From positions 62,001 through 126,000 of the forward strand of contig NZ_KB907793.1 of assembly GCF_000382205.1 (NCBI RefSeq): a DNA stretch of 64,000 bases, written 5' to 3'. Each line of letters opens with the position of its first letter. The first letter of the stretch is position 1. The DNA is from Dyadobacter beijingensis DSM 21582. Lineage in GTDB: Bacteria; Bacteroidota; Bacteroidia; Cytophagales; Spirosomataceae. A program made the position numbers and the translations under genes. A model generated the notes under the pieces. The model did not search any database and had not been told where the DNA came from. It saw nothing but the letters and a program-made list of their open reading frames with translations. This document shows positions 35,310 through 44,981 of the stretch, one piece after another.

Positions 35310-38300
35310 TTAAATGGAAATATTCAGACCAAATAGGAACGTGCGCGTCTTCGGATAGAAGTTGTTGTAATCCACGCCCGGCGCGATCCCGCCCTGGTTC
35401 ACTTCCGGGTCAACACCCTTGTATTTGGTGATGACAAACAGATTGTTGACCGAAGTATAAACCCTCAGGTTTTTGACAAATGACCCCAGCTTCTTGAAAT
35501 TGTAGCCCAGCGTAGCATTATCAAACCTCACAAAACTTCCGCTTTCGAGGAAGCGCGACGAGTAAACGTAAGCATTGAAATCAGTCGCCGGTTCATTGGC
35601 TGCATCCACAAGGATATTGGAATACTGCGCGGTGCTTGGCCTGAAAAGGTCGGCACGGGTGGCATTGAAAATTTTGTTTCCAAACACACCTCTGATAAAG
35701 ACATTGAGATCAAAGTTTTTGTACCGCACGTTGTTCGTCCAGCCCATCATCAGCTTAGGCTGCGCGCTGCCCAGGTAATGGTAGTCTTTACCTACAACCG
35801 GCGTGGTGGTCAGGCTGCCGTCCGCCGCATAGAACTGAGAAACACCCGCTTCATTTTTTCCGGCATACTCGAACGAGAAGAATTGTCCCAGTGGTCTGCC
35901 CGCTTTTAAAATCTGAAGAGACCTTCCCGACTGGCCGCCGCCTTCGGGGCGCGACAGCAACACCGAGTCGCCACCGGCAAACAATGGGTTGGTCAGGCTT
36001 GTAATCTCGTTTTTGTTGTGCGCCAGGTTGACACCGCTCGTCCAGCTTAAATTGGTCCGGTCTACGATTTTCGCGCTTACATTGAATTCGATACCCTTGT
36101 TGTTGACGCTTCCGCCATTCGCCACAATGCTGCCGGAGGGGACAAGGATCGGGTCTACCGTGTAGGAATAGATCATCCCCGTTGTGTTTTTGTCGTAAAC
36201 TTCGAAGGATCCATTGACTTTGCTTCCAAGAATCGAGAAGTCAAGACCTACGTTTGCAGTGGCTGTTTTTTCCCATTTTAAATCGGCGTTTTCTGATTTC
36301 GTCGGGCCATAAGCTCCGGTCAGTGCGCCGTTATAATAGTAAGTTCCGAGGCTTCCGGAGATGAATTGTGCCGTATAGGCATTGAAGCCAGTCGCATTTC
36401 CCGTGACCCCATAGCTTGCTCTTAATTTCAGGTCGCTGAACAGGTTCTGGCTTTCCATAAAACTTTCCTGGCTGATCCTCCATGCGGCGCCGACTGACGG
36501 GAAATAACCCCACTGGTTGTTGGAGCCGAATACCGAGCTGCCGTCTCTTCTGACCGAGCCTTGCAACAAGTACTTGCTTTTGTAGTTGTAGTTGAATCTC
36601 GCAAAATCGGAGATCAGCTGCGTTTCCTGGTAAACACCGTCGGGCCCGAAGCCGATCTGGTAGCCTGCGGTACCGTAGGGATTGCTCAGCGCGAGGTTGT
36701 TGTAGGTAACATTATCGACCGGAAAATTGCTGGTTGTCACCTGAAAACCTTGTCCCACTCTGTTATTCTGCCACGAGTAACCCACTACCGCATTGATGGA
36801 ATGATCGCCAAACTCCTTGTTCCAGGTCAGGTAGGTTTCAAGGATCTTGCTGGTGTTCTGGTACGAACTTCTGTTAGCCTGCCCGTTTTTACCGAAAGAT
36901 TGCACTGAATGGAAGCCCAAACCCGGATCGGGGTTGTCGTACATGTTGTTGTAATTGTTGGTAAAATACTTGTTGTAGTACGTGCCCTGCAAAGTGTTGG
37001 TGTTCAGGTAAGAAATGTCCAGATTGTAGGTCAGTCCGAAAGGTAGCTCCACCTGCGTTTTGAAACTTCCGATAAGATTGTTCGCCTTCGTGTTCATCTC
37101 ACTGTTGTTGATCATCGCCACCGGATTGTAGTAGTTTGTATTCTGAAAATTTTCAAAATAAGAACCATCCTGGTTTTTAATCGGGGAAACGGGCAGGTAA
37201 GAAGTCGATTGCAGCAATACGGTGTTGCGATAAGGTATATCGTTTGCATTGCTATGGGAGTTCGTTACCGAAAAGCCGAATTTCAGCTTATCCCTCAATG
37301 CACGCTGTTCAATGGACAGGCGGCCGATAACGCGGGTCAGGTCGCTGTTCAGCAGGATACCGTCTTTCTTCACGTAGTTCAAACTTGCGGCATAAGTCGT
37401 GTGCTCACTGCCGCCATTGAAAGAGAGATTGTGGTTGGTAGAAACCGCTGTCTTCTTCTGGATCGATGACTGCCAGTCTGTATTGGCACCTTTGTCGTCC
37501 GCCGGCGTAAATCCGACACCATTTTTTTCCAGAAACGCCCTCAGCTGATCGCCCGTCATCATGTCGAGTTTGTTCGAAATGTTTTCGATACCCACATAAC
37601 CGTTGTACGAAATCTGCATCGTGCCCGCTTTTCCTTTTTTGGTCGTCACCATGATCACCCCGTTGGCGGCACGGTTGCCATAAATGGCGGTTGCGGCCGC
37701 ATCTTTCAGCACGTCGATGGAAGCAATATCATCCGGCGCGATGGTCGCAATATCTGCACCGGGCACCCCGTCGATCACATAAAATGGTCCCTGTGCGCTG
37801 TTGATGGTAGACGCACCACGCATTACTACCGCGGCCGGCTTGTTGGGGTCGCCGCTGGCCGTGATATTGAGCCCCGGTACTTTTCCCTGTAATAGCTGGC
37901 CCACGTCAGTAATAGCACCATTATTCAGCTCCTCTCTTTTGACCGTACTCACCGCACTCGTCAGGTTTTTGCGCGACTGCTGGCCGTAGCCTACCACGGC
38001 AACTTCGTTCAGGGTTGTGTTGCTTTCTGCCAGGCTTACCGAGATGGTGCTCTGCTTACCCACCAGCACTTCTTTTGTATCAAAACCGATGTAGGAAAAT
38101 ACCAGTACATCCGTGTCGGTCGCATTTAGCGAAAAGTTACCGTCGGCATCGGTGGTAGTGCCCATTTTAGTTGCTTTAACGATGACCGTGACGCCCACCA
38201 GCGGTTTGCCGTCGCCACCCAAAACCTGGCCTTTGATCAGTTCCAGAATTTCCCTGGCAGGCGCGATGATCCTTGGCTCCTTTTTTGCCTGCAAAACCAC

Positions 38301-38666
38301 CGTTTCATCCACAATTGAAAAGTCGACCGGCTGGTTACTGAGCACCTTTGTCAGAGCATCTTCCAGGTTGGCGCCTTTGATCGACACCGAAACCTTACTT
38401 GTATTCGACAGTAACTGCGTCTTGTACCAGAACGAGTAGCCGCTCTGACGTTCGATTTCCTTTAAAACCTTTGTCAGCGGCGCATTCTGGGCAACCAATG
38501 TAATTTTCTGCGCCGAGCTGGAAGCGCTCACCTGAAAACAAAAAGCCAGCGAGAAAATAAAGATCAGTTTCATTACCAAAAAAGTTTGGGTGGCAAGAGG
38601 CCTGCGGTGACTGTCGCCTATATACGACAGCCACGACCCCTTTTGGATAAGATGGTCACGATTCAT
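35310..38666 (-). CDS. SusC/RagA-family TonB-linked transporter with STN signalling domain
   Basis: 1118 residues. A cationic N-terminal extension and hydrophobic signal (MKLIFIFSLAFCF, from residue 32) are followed by an STN domain (about 55-115), a carboxypeptidase-like beta-sandwich (about 145-225, GQVLGGDGKPLVGVTVIVK), a plug domain (VAVVGYGQQSRKNLTSAVSTV, then DVLKDAAATAIYGNRAANGVIMVTT), and a 22-strand barrel. The STN domain means it can pass a signal to the FecR-type anti-sigma factor encoded next upstream. The start could also be the Met at 38573. Confidence 0.95.
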   Translation of the reverse strand: MNRDHLIQKGSWLSYIGDSHRRPLATQTFLVMKLIFIFSLAFCFQVSASSSAQKITLVAQNAPLTKVLKEIERQSGYSFWYKTQLLSNTSKVSVSIKGANLEDALTKVLSNQPVDFSIVDETVVLQAKKEPRIIAPAREILELIKGQVLGGDGKPLVGVTVIVKATKMGTTTDADGNFSLNATDTDVLVFSYIGFDTKEVLVGKQSTISVSLAESNTTLNEVAVVGYGQQSRKNLTSAVSTVKREELNNGAITDVGQLLQGKVPGLNITASGDPNKPAAVVMRGASTINSAQGPFYVIDGVPGADIATIAPDDIASIDVLKDAAATAIYGNRAANGVIMVTTKKGKAGTMQISYNGYVGIENISNKLDMMTGDQLRAFLEKNGVGFTPADDKGANTDWQSSIQKKTAVSTNHNLSFNGGSEHTTYAASLNYVKKDGILLNSDLTRVIGRLSIEQRALRDKLKFGFSVTNSHSNANDIPYRNTVLLQSTSYLPVSPIKNQDGSYFENFQNTNYYNPVAMINNSEMNTKANNLIGSFKTQVELPFGLTYNLDISYLNTNTLQGTYYNKYFTNNYNNMYDNPDPGLGFHSVQSFGKNGQANRSSYQNTSKILETYLTWNKEFGDHSINAVVGYSWQNNRVGQGFQVTTSNFPVDNVTYNNLALSNPYGTAGYQIGFGPDGVYQETQLISDFARFNYNYKSKYLLQGSVRRDGSSVFGSNNQWGYFPSVGAAWRISQESFMESQNLFSDLKLRASYGVTGNATGFNAYTAQFISGSLGTYYYNGALTGAYGPTKSENADLKWEKTATANVGLDFSILGSKVNGSFEVYDKNTTGMIYSYTVDPILVPSGSIVANGGSVNNKGIEFNVSAKIVDRTNLSWTSGVNLAHNKNEITSLTNPLFAGGDSVLLSRPEGGGQSGRSLQILKAGRPLGQFFSFEYAGKNEAGVSQFYAADGSLTTTPVVGKDYHYLGSAQPKLMMGWTNNVRYKNFDLNVFIRGVFGNKIFNATRADLFRPSTAQYSNILVDAANEPATDFNAYVYSSRFLESGSFVRFDNATLGYNFKKLGSFVKNLRVYTSVNNLFVITKYKGVDPEVNQGGIAPGVDYNNFYPKTRTFLFGLNISI

Positions 38667-38821
38667 ACTTTTGTTTTGAGTTGATTAAATACTTTTTGGA
38701 GAAATTGTAGTTAATGCCGGCTCATTCGAGCGGGAGCGCGCCAACGTTCCCGCTTTTTTATGAAGACAGCACCTGCACTCTGATGGATGGTCTTTATCTT
38801 CTCATAGGCGCTCGGGTGGGT

Positions 38822-40012
38822 TTATGGGTTTACGACAATGGACTTTCCTTCAATGCGGCATCTTACGCCGCTCAATGACAATATTTTAAAGACCTTTGAG
38901 ACATTCGCATTTCGGGGCAACCGGCCCGTGAAAGTTTCTTTTCCCGGCATACCTTCATATACCACTTCTACGTCGTACCAGCGGGATATCTGCCGCATGA
39001 CCTGTTCAAGGTTATCATCCTGAAACTGGAAGTACCCGTTTTTCCAGGCCATCTCTTTTTCGATATCAATGTTATCTGCAATGCCTATCTGGCCGGACAA
39101 GGATTTGATCCGGGCCTGCTGCCCCGGGCTTAGCATGGCCGATTTGCCGGCACTGTTGCTTACCTGTACCGAACCTTCCAAAAGTGTCGTTTTCAGTACA
39201 TTTTCATCCGGGTAGGCCATGACGTTGAAGTGCGTGCCCAAAACCCTGACCTGCGCATGGGCCGTGGTGACGATAAAAGGCATCTTGGCATTGTGGGCCA
39301 CCTCGAAATACACTTCACCCGTAATCTCCACCTTCCGTTCTTTTCCCCTAAAGGCTGTCGGAAACCGAAGGGACGACACTGCGTTGAGCCAGGCTTTGGA
39401 TCCGTCGGGTAAAACGATGTGGTATTGCCCGCCCTTTGGCGTCGCCACGGTATTGAAGACAGCAGCCAAACCACTTTTCCCTGACGAGCTGTAAACGAGT
39501 TCTCCTTTCTTTGATTTGATCACATTAGTACCTCCCTCGCTGGCCAGGCTGCCGTTTTCAGCCCCGTCGAGCACAATACTCGAACCGTCGCCCAGCGTGA
39601 GCGTGGCCTTGTTGCCGCCGGGTGGAAGGTCAGCTTCCTTCAATGCGGGCACAGGCAACTGGGCTATCGGCCGCTGGTCTTTTCCCGACCACCAGTAAAT
39701 GCCCAGTGAAAGGATCAGCACGGCCGCCGCCGCGATCCTGAGCCACAGGTACTGAACCGAACGGTCTTCTGCCGGTTCTTTGACGATCGTATCCCTGTCG
39801 GATTGATCAAAAATGTTGCCCAGTATGCGGTCTGACATCTGTTCAGGCATTCTGATGTCCGACTTAAATGCGCCCCACTCGTTTTCCAGCACAGTGCCCA
39901 GCTCATCATCGGGATGCTGCCGGGCCCATTCCGCCAGTTCCAGCTTTTCTTCTGGGCTGCATGTGCCGGCAAAGAATTTGCTGGTCAGATATTGTATCCG
40001 GTCGGTATGCAT
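38822..40012 (-). CDS. FecR-family anti-sigma factor
   Basis: 396 residues. A cytoplasmic N-terminal region (about 1-88) binds the sigma factor, a single helix lies at about 90-106 (LRIAAAAVLILSLGIYWW), the FecR domain at about 180-280 (VATPKGGQYHIVLPDGSKAWLNAVSSLRFP, then GEVYFEVAHN), and DUF4974 at the C-terminus (FQFQDDNLEQVMRQISRWYDVEVVYEG). It holds the ECF sigma factor at 40245 inactive until SusC reports substrate. It lies 155 bp upstream of susC, in the usual order sigma - anti-sigma - susC - susD. Confidence 0.94.
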   Translation of the reverse strand: MHTDRIQYLTSKFFAGTCSPEEKLELAEWARQHPDDELGTVLENEWGAFKSDIRMPEQMSDRILGNIFDQSDRDTIVKEPAEDRSVQYLWLRIAAAAVLILSLGIYWWSGKDQRPIAQLPVPALKEADLPPGGNKATLTLGDGSSIVLDGAENGSLASEGGTNVIKSKKGELVYSSSGKSGLAAVFNTVATPKGGQYHIVLPDGSKAWLNAVSSLRFPTAFRGKERKVEITGEVYFEVAHNAKMPFIVTTAHAQVRVLGTHFNVMAYPDENVLKTTLLEGSVQVSNSAGKSAMLSPGQQARIKSLSGQIGIADNIDIEKEMAWKNGYFQFQDDNLEQVMRQISRWYDVEVVYEGMPGKETFTGRLPRNANVSKVFKILSLSGVRCRIEGKSIVVNP

Positions 40013-40244
40013 AGATAATCCTTTCTTTCGCTAAATGACCCTCGGGTCTTATGGTTTTTTCGATAAATGGCAAAGGATTATAAAGCCTGAATGTCCAACT
40101 ACCAAATAAAAGACAAATGGGAAGCGCGCAGGAACTAGTTATTGTAGAAAAAAAAATGAAATAATTTTTAAAACTGCGCCCAGTGGCTGCAAACAGCTTT
40201 TAAACAACTTGAAAAAATGATTGGGAGCAGGGATGGCGAGAGGG

Positions 40245-40856
40245 TCACGCCAGATAATGTGGACATGGGCCGAAGGAAATGGTCAGGGCTGCCAGCAGGT
40301 ATACGTCCGCCTGACTCCTCAGATGTGTACGGATCGCAGCCATCGCCTGTACAATGTGGTTACGGACTGTATGAACAGAAATTTTCAGCATATCGGCGAT
40401 TTCTTCATGACTCAGTCCCTGATGGCGGCTCAGCTTATAGACTGTTTTTTGCTGCGCTGGCAATTTTTCGATCGCCGCTTCAAGCAACCGCTCGGTTTCC
40501 TGCAATGCGATGGAGTCATCTGTCGAATTTTGTGAAGGTTCTGCCTTGAAAATTTCGGAGATAATCAATGTCTCCTGCGACATCTTCCGAAAGTGGTTGA
40601 TCGCATGATTTTTGGACATCCGAAATAAATAGCTATCGAAATTCCTGACCTCGGCAAGGTTTTCGCGGTCAGTCCATATTTTGATGAAAACGTCCTGCAC
40701 GATATCCTCAGCAAGCATTCCTGATCCGGTAAGGCTTAGCAGATAACCATAAAGTTTGTGTTTGTAGAGATCGAAAAGGGTCGTGTAAGCGGTCTCGTCT
40801 GCTTTGGAAGAAAGCAGTAATATCACATTTTCGATATCAACATCCTTTTTGGCCAA
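40245..40856 (-). CDS. ECF sigma-70 factor of the polysaccharide utilisation locus
   Basis: 203 residues. Sigma region 2 spans about 20-90 (LFDLYKHKLYGYLLSLTGS, AEDIVQDVFIKIW, NFDSYLFRMSKNHAINHFRK). Region 4 covers about 128-180 (LPAQQKTVYKLSRHQGLSHEEIADML, HTVRNHIVQAM). This is the Bacteroidota-specific ECF group that works with FecR-type anti-sigma factors and SusC transducers. It should activate the susC-susD-GH operon. A 232-bp gap separates it from the anti-sigma gene. Confidence 0.94.
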   Translation of the reverse strand: MAKKDVDIENVILLLSSKADETAYTTLFDLYKHKLYGYLLSLTGSGMLAEDIVQDVFIKIWTDRENLAEVRNFDSYLFRMSKNHAINHFRKMSQETLIISEIFKAEPSQNSTDDSIALQETERLLEAAIEKLPAQQKTVYKLSRHQGLSHEEIADMLKISVHTVRNHIVQAMAAIRTHLRSQADVYLLAALTISFGPCPHYLA

Positions 40857-40948
40857 TTCAACTATCCCAGATGATAATTATGCGGGATAGCAAAATAACA
40901 GAATTTTATTCTTAAACGGTAGAAGGGACTAAAATTACGATGCTTAAA

Positions 40949-41113
40949 TTAACCACTGGCCTTCAGAAACTCCACCGGGATCTCGTAATCGATAGGCCAC
41001 TGGTTTCCTTTCGAACCGGCGGCTTTGAGGGTGGTTCTCAGGCATGAAAACAGTGCATCGCTTTGAATCTGGCCGGACACATCGTTCGGACTATCGAAAT
41101 CGGTTGCTTTCAT
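40949..41113 (-). CDS. Possible small protein of unknown function
   Basis: A 54-residue frame from the Met at 41113 (MKATDFDSPNDVSG) to a stop at 40949, ending IPVEFLKASG. A longer frame begins at 41215 but overlaps the DJ-1 gene. It has no membrane segment and I recognise no family. The composition looks protein-like and it lies on the same strand downstream of the DJ-1/PfpI gene. It may be spurious. Confidence 0.3.
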   Translation of the reverse strand: MKATDFDSPNDVSGQIQSDALFSCLRTTLKAAGSKGNQWPIDYEIPVEFLKASG

Positions 41114-41199
41114 ATCCTGTAAATTTAAAAATTCATTGTTCCGGTTTAGCAAAAGGTGGCGATAACTAGCGATCGCCACCTTAAAAAATCCTTGCGCTA

Positions 41200-42006
41200 T
41201 TACTTGGTCAGCCACTTTTCAACGGCCCGCGAGAAGTCGGCGACGTCGATCGGGTGCCTGCTGGTGATCAGGTTGCGATCGGTCACTACCGGCTGTTCGA
41301 GCACGGTCCCTCCGGCATTCTTCAAATCGACCTGGATATTCCAGTAGCCAGTCAGCTTACGGCCTTTGAGAATATCGGCCGATGCCAATACCACCGGCGC
41401 GTGGCATATGGCGGCGATCAGCTTTCCGGATGCATTGAAATCGCGGATGAATTGGATCACGTCCTTGTCCTGGCGGAGGTTATCCGGGTTCCAGGCGCCG
41501 CCGGGGATGAATACCGCGTCATAATCAGCCACTTTGATCTGGTCGGCGGTCCGGTCGAACTGGATCCAGCCCACAGGCTGCAGGTACTGGATGGCCATGA
41601 TATGCGTTTTAGCCATTTCGGGGAACATCAGCCCGTAGCGCTCGGGTGCGGGGACAAACTTCGGTGCGACAATGTCCACCTGGGCACCCAGTTCTCGAAA
41701 GTACCACACGGGCCCGAGTAGTTCTATTTCTTCGAAACCATCCGCGGCCAGCACGGCAATGCGTTTGCCTTTCAGCAATGCTTTGTTTTGGACAGGCGTA
41801 AAGAAGAATGCACGCAAGGCTTCATTTCCTGGCGCATTGAGCAGCTGTGACACTGGCATGTTGACAACCGCAGCCGGCGATCCGAGTTTGTTCAATACCG
41901 ATAGCTGGTAGTCGGTTGTTGCATTTGATTTGTCATGGACTTGTGCGTTTGCCACTGCTGAGAGCCCTACCAGGCTTGCTACTGTTAACTGTTTGATCGT
42001 TTTCAT
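41200..42006 (-). CDS. Exported DJ-1/PfpI-family protein
   Basis: 268 residues with a signal peptide (LTVASLVGLSAVANAQ). An N-terminal extension of about 75 residues precedes the DJ-1/PfpI domain: KRIAVLAADGFEEIELLGPVW, ADYDAVFIPGGAWNPD, LIAAICHAP with the nucleophilic Cys, and VVTDRNLITSRHP. Family members include glyoxalase III/deglycase-like enzymes and stress proteins. Export to the periplasm is unusual for the family. It is part of a run of minus-strand redox/electrophile genes. Confidence 0.9.
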   Translation of the reverse strand: MKTIKQLTVASLVGLSAVANAQVHDKSNATTDYQLSVLNKLGSPAAVVNMPVSQLLNAPGNEALRAFFFTPVQNKALLKGKRIAVLAADGFEEIELLGPVWYFRELGAQVDIVAPKFVPAPERYGLMFPEMAKTHIMAIQYLQPVGWIQFDRTADQIKVADYDAVFIPGGAWNPDNLRQDKDVIQFIRDFNASGKLIAAICHAPVVLASADILKGRKLTGYWNIQVDLKNAGGTVLEQPVVTDRNLITSRHPIDVADFSRAVEKWLTK

Positions 42007-42147
42007 TGTTGGAATCGTTTAAAAAAGTTTGATGCTAATTTTTTGAAGTATGTATCCTGACCCGGCGAGTTGCTCAGCCCGAGCCAGATCATGCCGAATG
42101 AAATCCATCGGTATGGTGAGAAATTCAATTTTCCTTTCATGGCCGTG

Positions 42148-42960
42148 TTACTGCGCGATTTTGATCAGAAGGTCCGACACCGTGTGCGGCTGCGAGAGGA
42201 AAGGCGAATGGCTTGTATTCACCGGGTACACCGCTTTGATACCGGCGGCGGCGATCATCTTTTTCTGGAATCCCGGGCTGATCACAACGTCTTGCGTCGT
42301 TTTGATGTAGACCTTTTCCACCGAGCCGAAGCTGGCATTTGTCAGAGTCACCTTATCACCGAATGGGATCGACGGCTCTGCGCGGTAGTTGGCCAGGACC
42401 TGGTCTTTGGCGGCTTGCGAGCCATCGCCGATAAACAATGCCGTCAGCGCTTCACGTCTTACATCGAGCGTAAGATGGTCTGCGGAGAGGACAAGCTGCG
42501 GGCCGAGTTTTGAGTCCGGGTCGCTCTGCGAGAGCTCGCCGAGGTTTTGGCCCGAAGCAGGAACAAATGCGCCGACATACACCAGTTTGCTGATTTTCGC
42601 AGGAACCTTTTCGGCTGCATTGGTCACCACCATGCCGCCCATGCTATGGCCGACCAGGATGACTTTACCATCTGTCTTGGAAATCACGTCAACTACCTTA
42701 CTGGTATATACGTCCAAGCTAAGCTTATGCGTCGGGGTATGGTCGCTTCCGTGGCCGGGAAGCTCTGCGACAATCACTTTGTTGCCTTTACTTTCCAGAT
42801 CCGCACGTACGGCGTCCCAGACATAGGGAGCTTGCCATGCTCCGTGCACCAGCACGTAGGTATTGGCTTTTGAAATGGTGGGCTCATCGCTTTTTGCACA
42901 GGATGAGCACGCGAAAACTGCAAGCACTGCGGATAGCAGTGACGAAATCGTCTTTTTCAT
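42148..42960 (-). CDS. Alpha/beta hydrolase (EstC/salicylate-esterase-like), exported
   Basis: 270 residues. The N-terminal signal ends in a Cys-rich segment (VFACSSC), probably a lipoprotein. The fold opens YVLVHGAWQAPYVWD, has VIVAELPGHGSD, the nucleophile elbow GHSMGG, and a late His in NTSHSP. These are the blocks of the plant hydroxynitrile-lyase/methyl-esterase-like branch. The ester substrate is unknown. It lies 141 bp upstream of the DJ-1 gene on the same strand. Confidence 0.9.
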   Translation of the reverse strand: MKKTISSLLSAVLAVFACSSCAKSDEPTISKANTYVLVHGAWQAPYVWDAVRADLESKGNKVIVAELPGHGSDHTPTHKLSLDVYTSKVVDVISKTDGKVILVGHSMGGMVVTNAAEKVPAKISKLVYVGAFVPASGQNLGELSQSDPDSKLGPQLVLSADHLTLDVRREALTALFIGDGSQAAKDQVLANYRAEPSIPFGDKVTLTNASFGSVEKVYIKTTQDVVISPGFQKKMIAAAGIKAVYPVNTSHSPFLSQPHTVSDLLIKIAQ

Positions 42961-43222
42961 TTGACTAAAAATTTGATTGTTAAAAAATGAGTTTGCCTAC
43001 TTTGTGTGACGGTGTTCGGCGGGTTCCGTTTTTTCTTGAATCACTTCTCCGGATGCGCGTGGATCAGTGCCGGCGTTTCCAAAGTATGCCATACCTCGTA
43101 GATGTGGGGCCTCCCAGGCCGCCTGCCAGCGGGTACGCAGGAACCGGGAGCAGTAGCGCCCACGTGTTTTGCGTGTAACATGACGTTTAGGATTTGAAGT
43201 TTTATACAATAGCTGCATGAAT
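42961..43222. other. Intergenic stretch with no gene recognised
   Basis: About 260 bp between the oxidoreductase stop and the start of the alpha/beta hydrolase. Open frames exist on both strands, but none has a plausible start and recognisable family. I see no terminator hairpin. Confidence 0.5.
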
Positions 43223-43810
43223 TCAAATGAGTTTCCGGCCGAGTTTCGCCACTTTTTCCAGCCATTTCATTCGCTGCATGTCGGTGGTTTTTCGCATGAA
43301 ACCGAAAGTGGTAAACCGGATCGGGTCGAAGCCGACGTAGCCGAACACGATGTCTTTGAGGATCTGGTACTGAGATGCGCGGTAAATGATGTAGTACCAC
43401 CATTTCGGCGTGTCCATCGTCACCAGTATCCGCATACTTTTGCCTTTCAGCAGCTTATCGGGAAATACTTTGCCCGACTGGTGCTTGAATGCGAAACCGG
43501 GAAGCAGGATCCGGTCGATGAAACCTTTCATGACTGCGGGCATGAAACCCCACCAGTTCGGGTAGGCAAGTACTACATGGTCGGCCCAGGCAAGGAGTTG
43601 CTGCGCTTTGGCCAGGTCTTCTTCCAGCGGTATATCCACACCATTTTTATATCCGTCTTGCAAGGTCACATCGAAATTCAGCCGGGAAATGTAAATCGTC
43701 TTACAGACCGCGCCGGCGCTTTCCGCACCCGTTTCATAGGCATCAAGCAATGCCTTGCAAAATGAATTTTCGGATGGGTGGCCCAGGATGAGTAATATGT
43801 GCTTTGCCAT
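43223..43810 (-). CDS. Flavodoxin-fold NAD(P)H-dependent oxidoreductase
   Basis: 195 residues from the Met at 43810 (MAKHILLILGHP); a longer frame adds 21 residues without a match. The family blocks are present: LILGHPSENSFCKAL at the FMN phosphate site, and VLAYPNWWGFMPAVMKGFIDRI, typical of MdaB/KefF/NQO-like quinone reductases. It should reduce quinones or similar electrophiles by two electrons. The Crp/Fnr-type regulator gene lies 78 bp upstream on the same strand. Confidence 0.9.
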   Translation of the reverse strand: MAKHILLILGHPSENSFCKALLDAYETGAESAGAVCKTIYISRLNFDVTLQDGYKNGVDIPLEEDLAKAQQLLAWADHVVLAYPNWWGFMPAVMKGFIDRILLPGFAFKHQSGKVFPDKLLKGKSMRILVTMDTPKWWYYIIYRASQYQILKDIVFGYVGFDPIRFTTFGFMRKTTDMQRMKWLEKVAKLGRKLI

Positions 43811-43888
43811 TGCATTATCATGTTTAAATTGACAATACAAAGTTGCCACCCGGGCGCGGGGTGTGCCTGACACAAATGCGTCAAAAAA

Positions 43889-44479
43889 CTATTGATGTGC
43901 TAATCTCTGGCGGATGCGGGTGAGCGTTTGACGTTCGATACCCAGATAGCTGCACAGGTGGGAGAGGGATACCCGGTTGAAAAGGCCAGGATGTTTTTCG
44001 ATGAACGTCAGATACCGCGCTTCCGCAGTTTGAAAGATGAAACTTTCAATGCGCGCCTGCTGGCGTTTTAAAATCTCTTCGGCCACCAGCCGACCGTACC
44101 GCTCAAAGCCGGTCGATTGCTGGTAGACCCATTGCAGATCTTCGTAAGAGAGACAGGCAATATCCGTCTGTTCCAGGCACTGGATCGTGTAGTTGCTGGG
44201 CTGCCGGGTCAGAAAGGAGTGGTAATGCGTTGCGTAATCACCGGCCTGATAAAATCCGACGGTTATTTCATCGCCCGCGGAATCGACGTAGAATGACCGT
44301 ACTAGACCTGCCGTGATGAAGCCTATTGCCTTCTGAACGGCGCCGGTTTCGAGGAAGAATTCTTTCTTTTGGAGGTTATGAAAAGAGAGTTTCGAAACAA
44401 ACAATGACAGCTCATTGTCCGATAGTGTGGGACAAATTTGCTTTAACGAAAGAATGTATGCCTGCTTTCCTGATTCCAT
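43889..44479 (-). CDS. Crp/Fnr-family transcriptional regulator
   Basis: 196 residues. The cNMP-binding-like beta-roll spans about 15-120 (ELSLFVSKLSFHNLQKKEFFLETG, then FITAGLVRSFYVDSAGDEITVGF). A helix follows, and the C-terminal DNA-binding helix-turn-helix is VSLSHLCSYLGIERQTLTRIRQRL. There is no N-terminal Cys cluster, so it is not an Fe-S FNR. The cAMP-contact residues are not conserved in an obvious way. This is the common Bacteroidota single-gene type, often next to a redox gene as here. Confidence 0.9.
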   Translation of the reverse strand: MESGKQAYILSLKQICPTLSDNELSLFVSKLSFHNLQKKEFFLETGAVQKAIGFITAGLVRSFYVDSAGDEITVGFYQAGDYATHYHSFLTRQPSNYTIQCLEQTDIACLSYEDLQWVYQQSTGFERYGRLVAEEILKRQQARIESFIFQTAEARYLTFIEKHPGLFNRVSLSHLCSYLGIERQTLTRIRQRLAHQ

Positions 44480-44981
44480 GACGAGCCGACTTTACCTTTA
44501 AAATCTATTTGTTCAGTACCTCACGTGAGACTTGCATTTAAATGTACCTATAAATTCTATCTATGTGGAATCGGGATGGAAGTAGCCGGTCGTTTTTCTG
44601 TCCTCTTGATTTCACAGAATCAGCAATTCGATGCCCTCCATAAGGCTGGGTGCGAGAAGAGAAGGTGTCGCGTGCGTCGAAGGAACGGCCGGAGTGAGCA
44701 AACACCTTGTCGTCGACGATCAGTCGCACGGTGATGGCATAGGATCAAATTCAGAGCATCGACTATTGATGATCTGGATCTTTTGCGTCACTGGGACGAA
44801 CAGCCGCACACGGTTGCCTCTGATCCAAACGATGATGGGGGATGGGGAACTGAACTGCTGCGATCACCCGAATGGGGCAAGCAGTTGATCGCAGCAGTTG
44901 GATGGTCGCCCTATTGGTTTTGTGCTGCTGCCAGATCGGTTACTATTTTGGGCAAGTTCATATCTCTTCTTTTTTATGCCG
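44480..44981. other. 500-bp stretch without an intact gene
   Basis: Between the divergently oriented Crp/Fnr gene start and the end of the SDR gene there is only a GNAT acetyltransferase relic (44744-44920). The 44525-44735 part has open frames on both strands that I cannot assign. Confidence 0.6.
44744..44920 (+). pseudogene. N-terminal fragment of an AAC(6')-like GNAT acetyltransferase
   Basis: The frame reads IKFRASTIDDLDLLRHWD, then PHTVASDPNDDGGWGTELLR and SPEWGKQLIAAV. This resembles the first about 55 residues of GNAT acetyltransferases of the AAC(6')-like group (DLpLLr.WdeqPHV.asdPndDW.Wet.EL). It has no ATG (AGG precedes the ATC) and the acetyl-CoA-binding half is missing. A relic; no resistance is expected. 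Confidence 0.55.

Noticed and set aside
38729-38759. Hairpin AGCGGGA/TCCCGCT followed by a T-run between the anti-sigma gene and susC
   Set aside because: The T-run is on the plus-strand side, but both neighbours are transcribed on the minus strand, so it would not terminate them; the stem is only 7 bp.
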